NCBI RefSeq assembly: GCF_005221305.1
Contig: NZ_CP039887.1
Span: 1,240,001-1,304,000, forward strand
DNA: 64,000 nucleotides
Direction: 5' to 3'
From: Neisseria subflava
Lineage (GTDB): Bacteria > Pseudomonadota > Gammaproteobacteria > Burkholderiales > Neisseriaceae
The notes under the pieces are model-generated. The model ran no database searches, was not told where the DNA came from, and was given only the letters and a program-made list of their open reading frames with translations. Below are positions 43,581 to 52,826 of this stretch, piece by piece. The translations under genes and the position numbers were made by a program. Positions within the stretch are counted from its first letter, which is position 1, and each line of letters opens with the position of its first letter.

Positions 43581-44933
43581 ATGTCGGAACATACGCAAAA
43601 AACAGCAAAACAAGGTTTGCCGTCACTGGCAAAAAGTACGATTTGGATGCTGAGCTTCGGCTATCTCGGCGTTCAGACGGCCTTTACCCTGCAAAGCTCG
43701 CAGATGAGCCGCATCTTCCAGACGCTCGGCGCCGACCCGCACAGCCTCGGCTGGTTCTTTATCCTGCCGCCGTTGGCGGGGATGCTGGTGCAGCCGATTG
43801 TCGGCCATTACTCCGACCGCACTTGGAATCCGCGCCTGGGCGGCCGCCGTCTGCCGTATCTGCTTTACGGCACGCTGATTGCGGTCATCGTGATGATTTT
43901 GATGCCAAACTCGGGCAGCTTCGGCTTCGGCTATGCGTCGCTGGCGGCCTTGTCGTTCGGCGCGCTGATGATTGCGCTGTTGGACGTATCGTCGAATATG
44001 GCGATGCAGCCGTTTAAGATGATGGTCGGCGACATGGTCAACGAGGAGCAGAAAGGCTACGCCTACGGCATTCAAAGTTTCTTAGCCAATACAGGCGCAG
44101 TCGTTGCCGCCATCTTGCCATTCGTCTTTGCCTATATCGGCTTAGAAAACACGGCAGAAAAAGGCGTCGTGCCGCAGACCGTGGTCGTGGCGTTTTATGT
44201 GGGCGCGGCGTTGCTGGTGATTACCAGCGCGTTCACCATCTTCAAAGTCAAAGAGTATGATCCGGAAACCTACGCTCGCTACCACGGCATCGACGTAGCC
44301 GCAAATCAGGAAAAAGCCAACTGGTTCGAACTCTTAAAAACTGCACCTAAAGCGTTTTGGACAGTCACTTTGGTGCAATTCTTCTGCTGGTTCGCCTTCC
44401 AATATATGTGGACTTACTCGGCAGGCGCGATTGCAGAAAACGTTTGGCAGACAACCGATGCCTCTTCCGTAGGCTATCAGGAAGCGGGCAACTGGTACGG
44501 CGTTTTGGCGGCGGTACAATCCATTGCTGCCGTTATCTGCTCGTTTATTCTGGCAAAAGTACCGAATCAATACCATAAAGTCGGTTATTTCGGTTGCTTA
44601 GCTTTAGGCGCGCTCGGTTTCTTCTCTATCTTCTTCATCCACGATCAATACGCACTGATCCTGTCTTATACCTTAATCGGCATCGCGTGGGCAGGTATCA
44701 TTACCTATCCTTTGACGATTGTAACCAATGCCCTCTCCGGCAAACACATGGGTACTTATTTGGGTCTGTTTAATGGCTCTATCTGTATGCCTCAAATCGT
44801 CGCCTCCCTGCTGAGCTTTATCCTCTTCCCTATGCTGGGCAGCCATCAGGCAACCATGTTCTTGGTTGCAGGCGCAGTCTTGCTGCTGGGAGCCTTCTCA
44901 GTATGTCTGATTAAAGAGACCCACCGCGAATAA
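43581..44933 (+). CDS. MFS sugar (maltose) transporter
   Basis: ATG at 43581 (MSEHTQKTAKQGLPSLAK) after AAAAGGATTTACCTC gives 450 residues and 12 membrane helices. FGYLGVQTAFTLQSSQMSRIFQTLGAD and VGHYSDRTWNPRLGGRRLPYL place it in the GPH/SLC45-like sugar-proton symporters. It is followed by maltose phosphorylase and beta-phosphoglucomutase genes and so most likely imports maltose. In meningococcus an aldose epimerase gene lies between transporter and phosphorylase; it is absent here. Confidence 0.88.
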   Translation: MSEHTQKTAKQGLPSLAKSTIWMLSFGYLGVQTAFTLQSSQMSRIFQTLGADPHSLGWFFILPPLAGMLVQPIVGHYSDRTWNPRLGGRRLPYLLYGTLIAVIVMILMPNSGSFGFGYASLAALSFGALMIALLDVSSNMAMQPFKMMVGDMVNEEQKGYAYGIQSFLANTGAVVAAILPFVFAYIGLENTAEKGVVPQTVVVAFYVGAALLVITSAFTIFKVKEYDPETYARYHGIDVAANQEKANWFELLKTAPKAFWTVTLVQFFCWFAFQYMWTYSAGAIAENVWQTTDASSVGYQEAGNWYGVLAAVQSIAAVICSFILAKVPNQYHKVGYFGCLALGALGFFSIFFIHDQYALILSYTLIGIAWAGIITYPLTIVTNALSGKHMGTYLGLFNGSICMPQIVASLLSFILFPMLGSHQATMFLVAGAVLLLGAFSVCLIKETHRE

Positions 44934-45007
44934 TCCATCCATACCATCGGCAAAGGCCGTCTGAAACCTTTGCCGAACTTACAATTTTAATAACAGGAGC
45001 TTCATAA

Positions 45008-47266
45008 ATGTATACAAGAATCATGGAAATCAGCCCTTGGACGCTGCGTTCGGCAAAACTGGAAAAAGAACACAAACGGCTGCAAGAGAGCCTGACCAGT
45101 TTGGGCAACGGCTATATGGGTATGCGCGGCAGCTTTGAGGAAACCTACTCCGCCGACAGCCACTTGGGCACCTACATCGCGGGCGTGTGGTTCCCCGACA
45201 AAACCCGCGTCGGCTGGTGGAAAAACGGCTATCCTAAATATTTCGGCAAAGCCATCAACGCACTTAATTTCAGCAAAGTCAAAATCTTTGTTGACGGACA
45301 GGAAGTGGACTTGGCGAAAAACGACGTTACCAACTTCTCCGTCGAACTCGATATGCAGCACGGCGTGTTGCGCCGCTCGTTCACCGTATTCGGCGTGCGT
45401 TTCGATGTGTGCAAATTCCTGTCCGTCGCGCAAAAAGAGCTGGCGGTTATCCGCTGGGAAGCCGTATCTGTTGACGGCAAAACCCACCAAGTCCGCATCG
45501 ATTCCATCATCGACGCCGACGTGAAAAACGAAGACTCCAACTACGAAGAAAAATTCTGGCAGGTATTAGACAAAGGCGTTTCAGACGGCCTCTCCTACAT
45601 TGCCACCCAAACCGTCGCCAACCCTTTCGGCGTGGAACAATTTATCGTTAACGCCGAGCAAACCTTCGCCGGCAGCTTTAAAGCCCTCTGCCGCAGCCAA
45701 ACCGACTGGCAAGTTTCTAATTCTTTTGAAGCCGAAGTCGGCGGTACGCCCGAAACCTTTGAAAAACGCGTGATTATTACCACTAGCCGCGATTATCAGG
45801 GCTTGGAAGCAGTGAAAGCCGCAGGCCGCGCCTTATCGGAAAAAGTCGCAGGCGTTGTGTTCGAAACCTTGCTGGACGCGCACAAAGCAGGCTGGCTGCA
45901 CCGTTGGGAAATCGCCGACGTGGTCATCGAAGGCAGCGACGAAGCGCAGCAGGGCATCCGCTTCAACCTGTTCCAACTGTTCTCCACCTACTACGGCGAA
46001 GACGCGCGTCTGAACATCGGCCCCAAAGGCTTTACCGGCGAAAAATACGGCGGCGCGACCTATTGGGACACCGAAGCCTATGCCGTGCCGCTCTATCTTG
46101 CACTGGCTGAACCCGAAGTTACCCGCAACCTGCTGCAATACCGCCGCAACCAACTGCCGCAGGCGCAGCACAACGCGCGCGAACAGGGCTTGGCGGGCGC
46201 ACTTTATCCGATGGTGACGTTTACAGGCATCGAATGCCACAACGAATGGGAAATCACCTTCGAGGAAATCCACCGCAACGGCGCGATTCCTTACGCCATC
46301 TACAACTACACCAACTACACCGGCGATGAAAGCTATCTTGCCAAAGAAGGCTTGGAAGTCTTGGTCGAAGTGTCCCGCTTCTGGGCGGACCGCGTCCACT
46401 TCTCCAAACGCAACGGCAAATACATGATTCACGGCGTAACCGGCCCGAACGAATACGAAAACAACATCAACAACAACTGGTACACCAACACCCTCGCCGC
46501 ATGGGTATTGGACTACACCCGCGAAGCCTTGGCGAAATATCCGCGTCCGGATTTGAACGTGAGTGCCGCCGAGCTGGAAAAATGGGCGGACATCAGCGCC
46601 AATATGTACCGTCCGCATGACGAAGAACTCGGCGTATTCGTGCAGCACGACGGCTTCCTCGACAAAGACATCCGCCCCGTGTCCGCGCTTTCGCCCGACG
46701 ATTTGCCGCTCAACCAGAAATGGTCGTGGGACAAAATCCTGCGTTCGCCCTTCATCAAACAGGCGGACGTCTTGCAAGGCATCTACTTCTTCGGCGACCG
46801 TTTCAATATCGACGAAAAACGCCGCAACTTCGACTTCTACGAACCGATGACCGTGCATGAAAGCTCGTTGTCGCCGTGTATCCACGCCATCCTTGCCGCC
46901 GAACTGGGCAAAGAAGAAAAAGCCGTGGAAATGTACCAGCGCACCGCCCGCCTAGACTTGGACAACTACAACAACGACACCGAAGACGGCCTGCACATCA
47001 CCTCCATGACCGGCTCGTGGCTTGCCATCGTCCAAGGTTTCGCCCAAATGAAAACCTGGGGCGGCAAACTCAGCTTCGCACCGTTCCTGCCGAGTGCGTG
47101 GACAGGCTACGCCTTCCATATCAACTACCGCGGCCGTCTGATTAAAGTCGCCGTCGGCAAAGAAAACGTGGTCTTCACCCTGCTCAAAGGCGAGCCGCTC
47201 GATTTGCAGGTGTACGGCAAAGACATCACGCTTAACGGCAGCCACACCGTTGCGTTGGAAAAATAA
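45008..47266 (+). CDS. mapA: Maltose phosphorylase (GH65)
   Basis: The protein has 752 residues. An N-terminal beta-sandwich (TSLGNGYMGMRGSFEETY) is followed by an (alpha/alpha)6 barrel with the general acid Glu in HGVTGPNEYENNINNNWYTN, and a C-terminal beta-sheet. It splits maltose with phosphate into glucose and beta-glucose 1-phosphate in the cytoplasm. The next gene converts the latter, so the three genes form a maltose pathway. AGGAG lies nine bases before the ATG; a second in-frame ATG is at 45023. Codons are GC-richer than in neighbouring genes. Confidence 0.93.
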   Translation: MYTRIMEISPWTLRSAKLEKEHKRLQESLTSLGNGYMGMRGSFEETYSADSHLGTYIAGVWFPDKTRVGWWKNGYPKYFGKAINALNFSKVKIFVDGQEVDLAKNDVTNFSVELDMQHGVLRRSFTVFGVRFDVCKFLSVAQKELAVIRWEAVSVDGKTHQVRIDSIIDADVKNEDSNYEEKFWQVLDKGVSDGLSYIATQTVANPFGVEQFIVNAEQTFAGSFKALCRSQTDWQVSNSFEAEVGGTPETFEKRVIITTSRDYQGLEAVKAAGRALSEKVAGVVFETLLDAHKAGWLHRWEIADVVIEGSDEAQQGIRFNLFQLFSTYYGEDARLNIGPKGFTGEKYGGATYWDTEAYAVPLYLALAEPEVTRNLLQYRRNQLPQAQHNAREQGLAGALYPMVTFTGIECHNEWEITFEEIHRNGAIPYAIYNYTNYTGDESYLAKEGLEVLVEVSRFWADRVHFSKRNGKYMIHGVTGPNEYENNINNNWYTNTLAAWVLDYTREALAKYPRPDLNVSAAELEKWADISANMYRPHDEELGVFVQHDGFLDKDIRPVSALSPDDLPLNQKWSWDKILRSPFIKQADVLQGIYFFGDRFNIDEKRRNFDFYEPMTVHESSLSPCIHAILAAELGKEEKAVEMYQRTARLDLDNYNNDTEDGLHITSMTGSWLAIVQGFAQMKTWGGKLSFAPFLPSAWTGYAFHINYRGRLIKVAVGKENVVFTLLKGEPLDLQVYGKDITLNGSHTVALEK

Positions 47267-47277
47267 GGAGGTGCAAA

Positions 47278-47943
47278 ATGACTTTTACCGCAGTGCTCTT
47301 TGACCTCGACGGTGTCATCACTGACACCGCCGAATACCACTACCGCGCATGGAAAAAGCTTGCCGAAGAACTGGGCATCAGCATCGACCGCAAGTTTAAC
47401 GAACAGCTCAAAGGCGTATCGCGCGACGATTCGCTCAAACGCATCCTCGCGCACGGCGGCAAAACCGTCGGTGAAGCCGAGTTCGCCGAACTGACCCGCC
47501 GCAAAAACGACAACTACGTCGAGATGATTCAGGCAGTCAAACCCGAAGACGTGTACCCCGGCATTTTGCCCCTACTGGAAGCATTGAAAGCAAACGGCAA
47601 AAAAATCGCCCTCGCGTCCGCCAGTAAAAACGGCCCGTTCCTGCTCGAACGCATGGGGTTGACCCACTTCTTCGACGCCGTCGCCGACCCTGCCGCCGTC
47701 GCGCATTCCAAACCCGCCCCCGACATCTTCCTCGCCGCCGCCGAGGGCGTGGGCGCGGACATCCGCTGCTGCATCGGCATCGAAGACGCCGCCGCCGGCG
47801 TTGCCGCCATCAAAGCCGCCGGCGCCTTGCCCATCGGCGTGGGCAAAGCCGAAGACTTGGGCAGCGACATCGCACTGGTCTCCGGCACCGCCGAGCTGAC
47901 CTACGCCTACCTGCAAAACGTGTGGGCGCAGTCGGGCAGGTAA
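47278..47943 (+). CDS. pgmB: Beta-phosphoglucomutase
   Basis: The protein has 221 residues of the HAD superfamily with a C1 cap. The nucleophile Asp8 and acid/base Asp10 are in FDLDGVITDTAEYH. The cap has the substrate loop KLAEELGISIDRKFNEQLKG, and the Lys/Asp motifs are SASKNGPFLLERMG and CIGIEDAAAGVAAIKAAG. It turns beta-glucose 1-phosphate into glucose 6-phosphate. It starts 11 bases after mapA with AGGAGG upstream. Confidence 0.93.
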   Translation: MTFTAVLFDLDGVITDTAEYHYRAWKKLAEELGISIDRKFNEQLKGVSRDDSLKRILAHGGKTVGEAEFAELTRRKNDNYVEMIQAVKPEDVYPGILPLLEALKANGKKIALASASKNGPFLLERMGLTHFFDAVADPAAVAHSKPAPDIFLAAAEGVGADIRCCIGIEDAAAGVAAIKAAGALPIGVGKAEDLGSDIALVSGTAELTYAYLQNVWAQSGR

Positions 47944-47961
47944 AATACTAAGGAAGTAAAA

Positions 47962-47993
47962 AGGCCGTCTGAAAACTGGATTCCAGACGGCCT
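47962..47993. terminator. Imperfect inverted AG-DUS pair after pgmB
   Basis: AGGCCGTCTG pairs with CCAGACGGCCT and a T run follows. Confidence 0.65.
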
Positions 47994-48195
47994 TTATTCT
48001 AAAAGTTTCCAGACGACGTTTGAGGTCTTCTGAAAGTTTGAAACAATGGTGAGAACGACAGACAACGCGTGCGTGCGTACCGCACACACCCTACACCTCG
48101 GTTTTAAAGTTTGTGCCGCCGCAGGTAAGGTGTGTGGCACAGCCACGCACGCGGTTGGTGGAGATGCAGGCTACGGCTTGCTACGCTTGCTGATT

Positions 48196-48600
48196 TTAAT
48201 ATGATTGAACTTTCTGTAATCCTGAACGGGTGAGATATTCATCAATTCTATCCCCACCAGTAGTTACAATCTTGGCAAAATTAACTTTACTTGCTAACAC
48301 CCTTAAATCTGTTGCACTTTTAGGCATTGGTAATTCAGCACGATGACCGTCAACAGAAATTAAAGATTCTCTCGCCACAACAGCATCTCGATATTTCACG
48401 ACATAATCCACTTTTTCTGCAGATGAATCTGGATGCTTAGTAGCCCATTCTTCATTAAAAGGAGTCCAATTTTCGTAAGGTGTCCGAATAATTTGAAGGT
48501 TTAAATCATCTTTGTAGGAAAAAGTACCTGAGTCATCATCTACATTCCATTCATTTTGGGTAGATGTTGCTAAAATATTTTTGATTTCTTCATTGGTCAT
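48196..48600 (-). CDS. Hypothetical protein, 134 residues
   Basis: The cytoplasmic protein is AT-rich compared with the genes on both sides. It begins MTNEEIKNILATSTQNEW and contains TPYENWTPFNEEWATKHPD and a DYVVKYRDAVVARESLISVDGHRAELP segment. The mixed alpha/beta content and compact size resemble stand-alone immunity or adaptor proteins, but nothing specific is recognised. The 200 bases downstream are GTGC-rich repeat-like sequence with decayed DUS, suggesting an inserted segment. Confidence 0.55.
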   Translation of the reverse strand: MTNEEIKNILATSTQNEWNVDDDSGTFSYKDDLNLQIIRTPYENWTPFNEEWATKHPDSSAEKVDYVVKYRDAVVARESLISVDGHRAELPMPKSATDLRVLASKVNFAKIVTTGGDRIDEYLTRSGLQKVQSY

Positions 48601-48690
48601 GATGAGCCTTTCACAAGTATTGGTTAAAAAGCGACTTTTAGATTCGCTCTCAGAATATAAGAATACGTCATTAAAAAAACAATACTTAAT

Positions 48691-48888
48691 TTAAAAAAAT
48701 AAATTCTCCTTAATCCCCCTAATCCTATCCCTCAACACAGCCGCCTCTTCAAACTGCAAATCCCTAGCCGCCTGCTGCATGGCTTTTTCGAGTTTGGCGA
48801 TTTCTTTAATCGCGTCTTCTTCGTTATGAATTTCGCCGACTTTAACCTTATTTTTACCTTTCAGACGGCCTTTAATATTTCTAATCAA
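48691..48888 (-). CDS. UvrB/UvrC-motif microprotein
   Basis: The 65-residue protein ends in a UVR motif (KLEKAMQQAARDLQFEEAAV, then LRDRIRGIKENLFF) like the C-terminal tail by which UvrB contacts UvrC. The helicase part of UvrB is absent. Its ATG overlaps the murI stop (ATGA, 48885-48888), so translation is coupled to murI. Residues 6-11 (KGRLKG) are encoded by an AG-DUS. It might modulate UvrC or be a UvrB-tail remnant captured next to murI. Confidence 0.65.
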   Translation of the reverse strand: MIRNIKGRLKGKNKVKVGEIHNEEDAIKEIAKLEKAMQQAARDLQFEEAAVLRDRIRGIKENLFF

Positions 48889-49709
48889 CCCAACGTTACC
48901 ATCTCAATCTGTTCCATACTTCTGCCCAGGAAGCGTTCACCGATGGTGCGGAAGCGCAGGGGGATGTCACTGACGTAGAAGCGGTAATCCGGGTTGTCGT
49001 TTTCTGTATTCAGTAAACCTGCTTGCGCCAAGGCTTTGGCGGTGGCTTCGGCGGTGGTGATGGCGGAATCGACCAAGGTGACGTTTTGTGCTTCGCGGCC
49101 GATAAGCGGTTTGAGCAGTGGGAAGTGGGTACAACCCAACACCAGCGTATCGATATCATCAGCCAAGAGTGGCTTCAGGTATTCGCGCACGGTCAGGCGG
49201 GTGACTTCGTGATCGAGCCAGCCCTCTTCTACCAATGGCACAAGCAGGGGCGCGGCTTGTGTGCGCACCAGCGTGTCGTTGTTTTTTGAATGGATGGCGC
49301 GCGCGTAGGCATTGCTGTTGACGGTGGTATTGGTCGCGATAATGCCGATTCGATTATTTTTGGTAGTTTGCAAAGCGGCTTCTGCACCGGCGGAGATGAC
49401 GTCCAATACGGGCATATTGCCTGCTTTTTGACGGATTTTCTGTCCGGCAACGGCGGCGATGGTGTTGCACGCGATAACCAGTGCTTTGACATCGTTTTCC
49501 AGCAGGAAATCGACAATCTGCATGGCGAAGGTTTCGATGGTGGCGCGGGATTTGGTGCCGTAGGGAACGCGTGCGGTATCGCCGAAATAGATGATGTTTT
49601 CCATCGGCAGGCGTTCCATCAGGGCGCGGACGTTGGTCAAGCCGCCGACGCCGGAATCGAATACGCCGATGGGGCGTTGTTTGCTGGTACTCATGGTTAA
49701 TTTCTTCAA
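48885..49709 (-). CDS. murI: Glutamate racemase
   Basis: The frame gives 274 residues; the start may be MSTSKQRPIGVFD at 49694 (269 residues), the second Met. Active-site motifs are GVFDSGVGGLTNVRAL, YFGDTARVPYGTKS, the first Cys in VIACNTIAAV and the second in VLGCTHFPLL. It supplies D-glutamate for peptidoglycan. The UVR-motif microprotein overlaps its 3' end. Confidence 0.94.
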   Translation of the reverse strand: MKKLTMSTSKQRPIGVFDSGVGGLTNVRALMERLPMENIIYFGDTARVPYGTKSRATIETFAMQIVDFLLENDVKALVIACNTIAAVAGQKIRQKAGNMPVLDVISAGAEAALQTTKNNRIGIIATNTTVNSNAYARAIHSKNNDTLVRTQAAPLLVPLVEEGWLDHEVTRLTVREYLKPLLADDIDTLVLGCTHFPLLKPLIGREAQNVTLVDSAITTAEATAKALAQAGLLNTENDNPDYRFYVSDIPLRFRTIGERFLGRSMEQIEMVTLG

Positions 49710-49719
49710 TATAAAGTTG

Positions 49720-49750
49720 GGGCCGTCTGAAACCGTTTTTCAGACGACCT
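49720..49750. terminator. Mixed-dialect DUS hairpin
   Basis: One arm is GGGCCGTCTGAA and the other AGGTCGTCTGAA (on the complement), so the two dialects are paired in one stem between murI and the drug transporter gene. Confidence 0.6.
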
Positions 49751-49755
49751 GAAGG

Positions 49756-50985
49756 TTAAACATATTCTTTTTTATCGTTTTCCATCCAAGCCTGATGCGA
49801 GCAAACCCACAACAGCACGATACCGCACACGGTAGAGCTCAACATCATACCGGCCATCACCAAGGCGGAACCATTGTGCAGCCAAGTCGTTGCCATGCCG
49901 ACCGATGCGCCGATAAGGGATTGGAACACGCCTAAAACGGCATTTGCACTGCCGCCCTCTGCGCTGAAATAGCTCATAAAGCAGGCTTGAGTGTTCGCTC
50001 CGACCAAGCCTTGCGTACCGACTGAAAACATCACGCATGGCACCAAAGCCCACAAAGGCGGCAGAGACAGCGACAACACTAAAACCACCATCAGCAGATT
50101 GGCGGCAAATTGGACGATAATGCCCCATTTGAGGATATTTTGCGGATGCGTACCGGTTTTCAAACGCCATGCGGTAACGCGGTTAAACGACATCATGGTA
50201 ATGATATTAAGCGCAAATATCCAAGCGTATTGGTTTGGTGAAACATGATACAGATGTTGGTACACAAACGACGATTCGGTCAAAAAGGCAAACATCGAAC
50301 CAAAACTGAAAGCTTGGAAAAACAGATAGCCCATTGCAGCGCGCGTTCTCAAAACACGTTTAAACCTGCCTGCCACCACACCGAACACGTCCATACTGAT
50401 TTTGCCTTTTTGGTGCGGCTTGGGCAGGAAATACCACATCAAACCCCAAAGCAGCAGCGAATAGCAGGCCAGAAAGCCAAAAATCATGCGCCAGCCGCCC
50501 AAATTCTGCAAGCCTGCACCAATCATCGGCGCCATCAATGGCACAATCATCAGAATGATACCGATTAAGGCAAACATCTGCGCGGCTTTGCGTCCGGAAT
50601 AATAATCGCGCACCATCGCGCCGGAAATCACCACGGTCATCCCCGCACCAAACGCCTGCAAAGCACGCAAGTTTAACAGCTGCTCGACATTATTCACCAT
50701 CGTCAAACCGACAACGGCGGCAAAGTAAATGCTCAAGCCCACCAAGGCGACAGGTTTGCGGCCTTTAATATCCGAAATCGAACCGCCGACCACCTGACCA
50801 AACGCCACGCCAAACATAAAAAAGCTCAGGCTTTGCTCAATGCGGTGGATGTCCGAACCCAGCGACTTCGCCATTTCGGGAATCGCAGGCAGATAAGCAT
50901 CGACAGAAAACGGCATCAGCGCGACCAACATCGCCATCAGCACGGCCATGGTTTTTTCGCCCAAAGGGGCTTGTTGTGCAGTCAT
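49756..50985 (-). CDS. Bcr/CflA-family drug efflux transporter
   Basis: The protein has 409 residues and 12 membrane helices, MFS DHA1 type. LMPFSVDAYLPAIPEMAKSLG at helix 1, GQVVGGSISDIKGRKPVALVG in the loop 2-3 motif and QAFGAGMTVVISGAMVRDYYSG in helix 4-5 match Bcr/CflA. Members export bicyclomycin, chloramphenicol or sulfonamides; the substrate here is unknown. Single gene with its own promoter. Confidence 0.88.
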   Translation of the reverse strand: MTAQQAPLGEKTMAVLMAMLVALMPFSVDAYLPAIPEMAKSLGSDIHRIEQSLSFFMFGVAFGQVVGGSISDIKGRKPVALVGLSIYFAAVVGLTMVNNVEQLLNLRALQAFGAGMTVVISGAMVRDYYSGRKAAQMFALIGIILMIVPLMAPMIGAGLQNLGGWRMIFGFLACYSLLLWGLMWYFLPKPHQKGKISMDVFGVVAGRFKRVLRTRAAMGYLFFQAFSFGSMFAFLTESSFVYQHLYHVSPNQYAWIFALNIITMMSFNRVTAWRLKTGTHPQNILKWGIIVQFAANLLMVVLVLSLSLPPLWALVPCVMFSVGTQGLVGANTQACFMSYFSAEGGSANAVLGVFQSLIGASVGMATTWLHNGSALVMAGMMLSSTVCGIVLLWVCSHQAWMENDKKEYV

Positions 50986-51227
50986 TCCGACTTTCGCTTT
51001 CGTAAAAAATATTCAAAAAACAAAGAAAACAACCGCCTTGTCAGACGGTTGCGGATTGGATGGAATTATAGCAGATTTCAACCTTGTCCAATCACTGCAA
51101 AAAAAACCTTTGCAAAACTTAAGGCCGTCTGAAACTTTGCTTGGTTGAATCCCCACGCCGCAAACGTTAAAATGCTTGTTTTTTAAGACAACAAATTGTT
51201 TCACATCACGGATTCTAAGGAATAATC

Positions 51228-52757
51228 ATGACTACATTTCAAATTGCGCGTGCCGGCGGGAAAACGCTCGAAATCCAAGGCAAAATGGCCAACCGCCACG
51301 GCTTGATTGCCGGTGCGACCGGTACGGGTAAAACCGTTACCCTGCGCCGTATGGCAGAAGCCTTCAGCAGCGAAGGCGTCCCTGTATTCTTGGTCGATGT
51401 CAAAGGCGATTTGTCGGGCATCGCGCAAGCCGGTGCCAACAGCGGCAAAGTGGGCGAACGCATTGCCGAGTTTGATTTGGGCGAGCAATGGCTGCAAAAT
51501 TTCCCCGTGCGCTTTTGGGATGTTTACGGCGAAACCGGTATTCCCGTACGCGTCACCGTTTCAGAAATGGGCCCTATGCTTTTGGCCCGCCTGATGAATC
51601 TGAACGACACGCAAGAAGGCCTGCTCAACCTCGTGTTTAAAGTTGCCGACGACAGAGGCTGGCACATTCTGGACTTAAAAGACCTGCGCAGCATGTTGAA
51701 ACACGTTTCCGACCACGCTTCGGAATACCGCACGCAATACGGCAACGTTTCTGCCGCCAGTATCGGCGCGATTCAACGCCAACTGCTGACTTTGGAAAAC
51801 GAAGGCGCAGAAAAATTCTTCGGCGAACCTTCCCTCAACCTGCAAGACTGGATGCAAACCGACAACGGCAAAGGCATCATCAACATCCTTAACTCCGAAA
51901 AACTGATGCGCTCGCCGCGTATGTACAGCGCGTTTTTGCTGTGGATGCTGGCAGAATTGTTTGAAACCCTGCCCGAAGTCGGCGATTTGGACAAACCAAA
52001 ATTCGTGATGTTCTTCGACGAAGCGCATTTGATGTTCGACAATGCCGCCAATGCGCTGGTCGAACAAATCGAACAAGTCGTGCGCCTGATCCGTTCCAAA
52101 GGCGTGGGCGTATATTTCGTCACCCAAAACCCGCTTGACTTGCCCGATACCATTCTCGGCCAACTGGGTAACCGCGTACAACATGCCCTGCGCGCCTTCA
52201 CACCGCGCGACCAAAAAGCAGTCAAAGCTGCTGCCGAAACATTCCGCAGCAACCCAAATATCAAAGTTGCCGAAGCGATTGCCGAACTGGGCGTCGGCGA
52301 AGCCCTCGTTTCCTTCCTTGATGAAAAAGGTATGCCTGAGCCGGTAGAACGCGCCCTCATCCTGCCGCCGCAATCCGCCCTGACCCCGCTTGCCGCAGAA
52401 GAGCGCAACCGTTTGTTCCAAAACGACGATTTGTATCCAACCTATAAAGACATGGTGGACAACTACTCCGCTTTTGAAGCATTGGCCGAAGCAGACAGTC
52501 AAGCAGCCGCTGAAAAAGAAGCCGAAAATGCCGCCAAAAAGCAGGAAAAAGCACAAAAAGCCGCTGAAAAAGAAGCTGCCAATGCCGATCCAGGCATCCT
52601 CGGCGGACTGATCGGCGGCTTGAGCGGCGGACGTAAAAAATCTGGCCAAGGTTTGGGCTACAACGTTGCCGATGCCATCGGCAGCCAAATCAACCGCCAA
52701 GTAACCAACGCCATTTCCCGCAGCGTAATGGGCATTATTAAAAATATGTTCAAATAA
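51228..52757 (+). CDS. HerA-like ATPase (DUF853)
   Basis: The protein has 509 residues. Walker A is GATGTGKTVTLRRM at about 28-40 and Walker B VMFFDEAHLMFD near 260, with TQNPLDLPDTILGQLGNR as sensor. A Glu/Lys/Ala-rich coiled coil (about 420-455) and a Gly-rich C-terminal tail (GGLIGGLSGGRKKSGQG) complete it, as in YjgR-like proteins. HerA-type ATPases move DNA or remodel nucleoprotein; the E. coli YjgR counterpart has no settled role. No partner nuclease adjoins. Confidence 0.85.
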   Translation: MTTFQIARAGGKTLEIQGKMANRHGLIAGATGTGKTVTLRRMAEAFSSEGVPVFLVDVKGDLSGIAQAGANSGKVGERIAEFDLGEQWLQNFPVRFWDVYGETGIPVRVTVSEMGPMLLARLMNLNDTQEGLLNLVFKVADDRGWHILDLKDLRSMLKHVSDHASEYRTQYGNVSAASIGAIQRQLLTLENEGAEKFFGEPSLNLQDWMQTDNGKGIINILNSEKLMRSPRMYSAFLLWMLAELFETLPEVGDLDKPKFVMFFDEAHLMFDNAANALVEQIEQVVRLIRSKGVGVYFVTQNPLDLPDTILGQLGNRVQHALRAFTPRDQKAVKAAAETFRSNPNIKVAEAIAELGVGEALVSFLDEKGMPEPVERALILPPQSALTPLAAEERNRLFQNDDLYPTYKDMVDNYSAFEALAEADSQAAAEKEAENAAKKQEKAQKAAEKEAANADPGILGGLIGGLSGGRKKSGQGLGYNVADAIGSQINRQVTNAISRSVMGIIKNMFK

Positions 52758-52775
52758 TCAGCCTGTGAACATAAA

Positions 52776-52806
52776 AGGCCGTCTGAAAATCAATTTCAGA
52801 CGGCCT
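52776..52806. terminator. Inverted AG-DUS pair
   Basis: The hairpin with a seven-T run lies between the HerA-like and PFL-family genes. Confidence 0.8.
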
Positions 52807-52826
52807 TTTTTTATTCATCAATCCAA

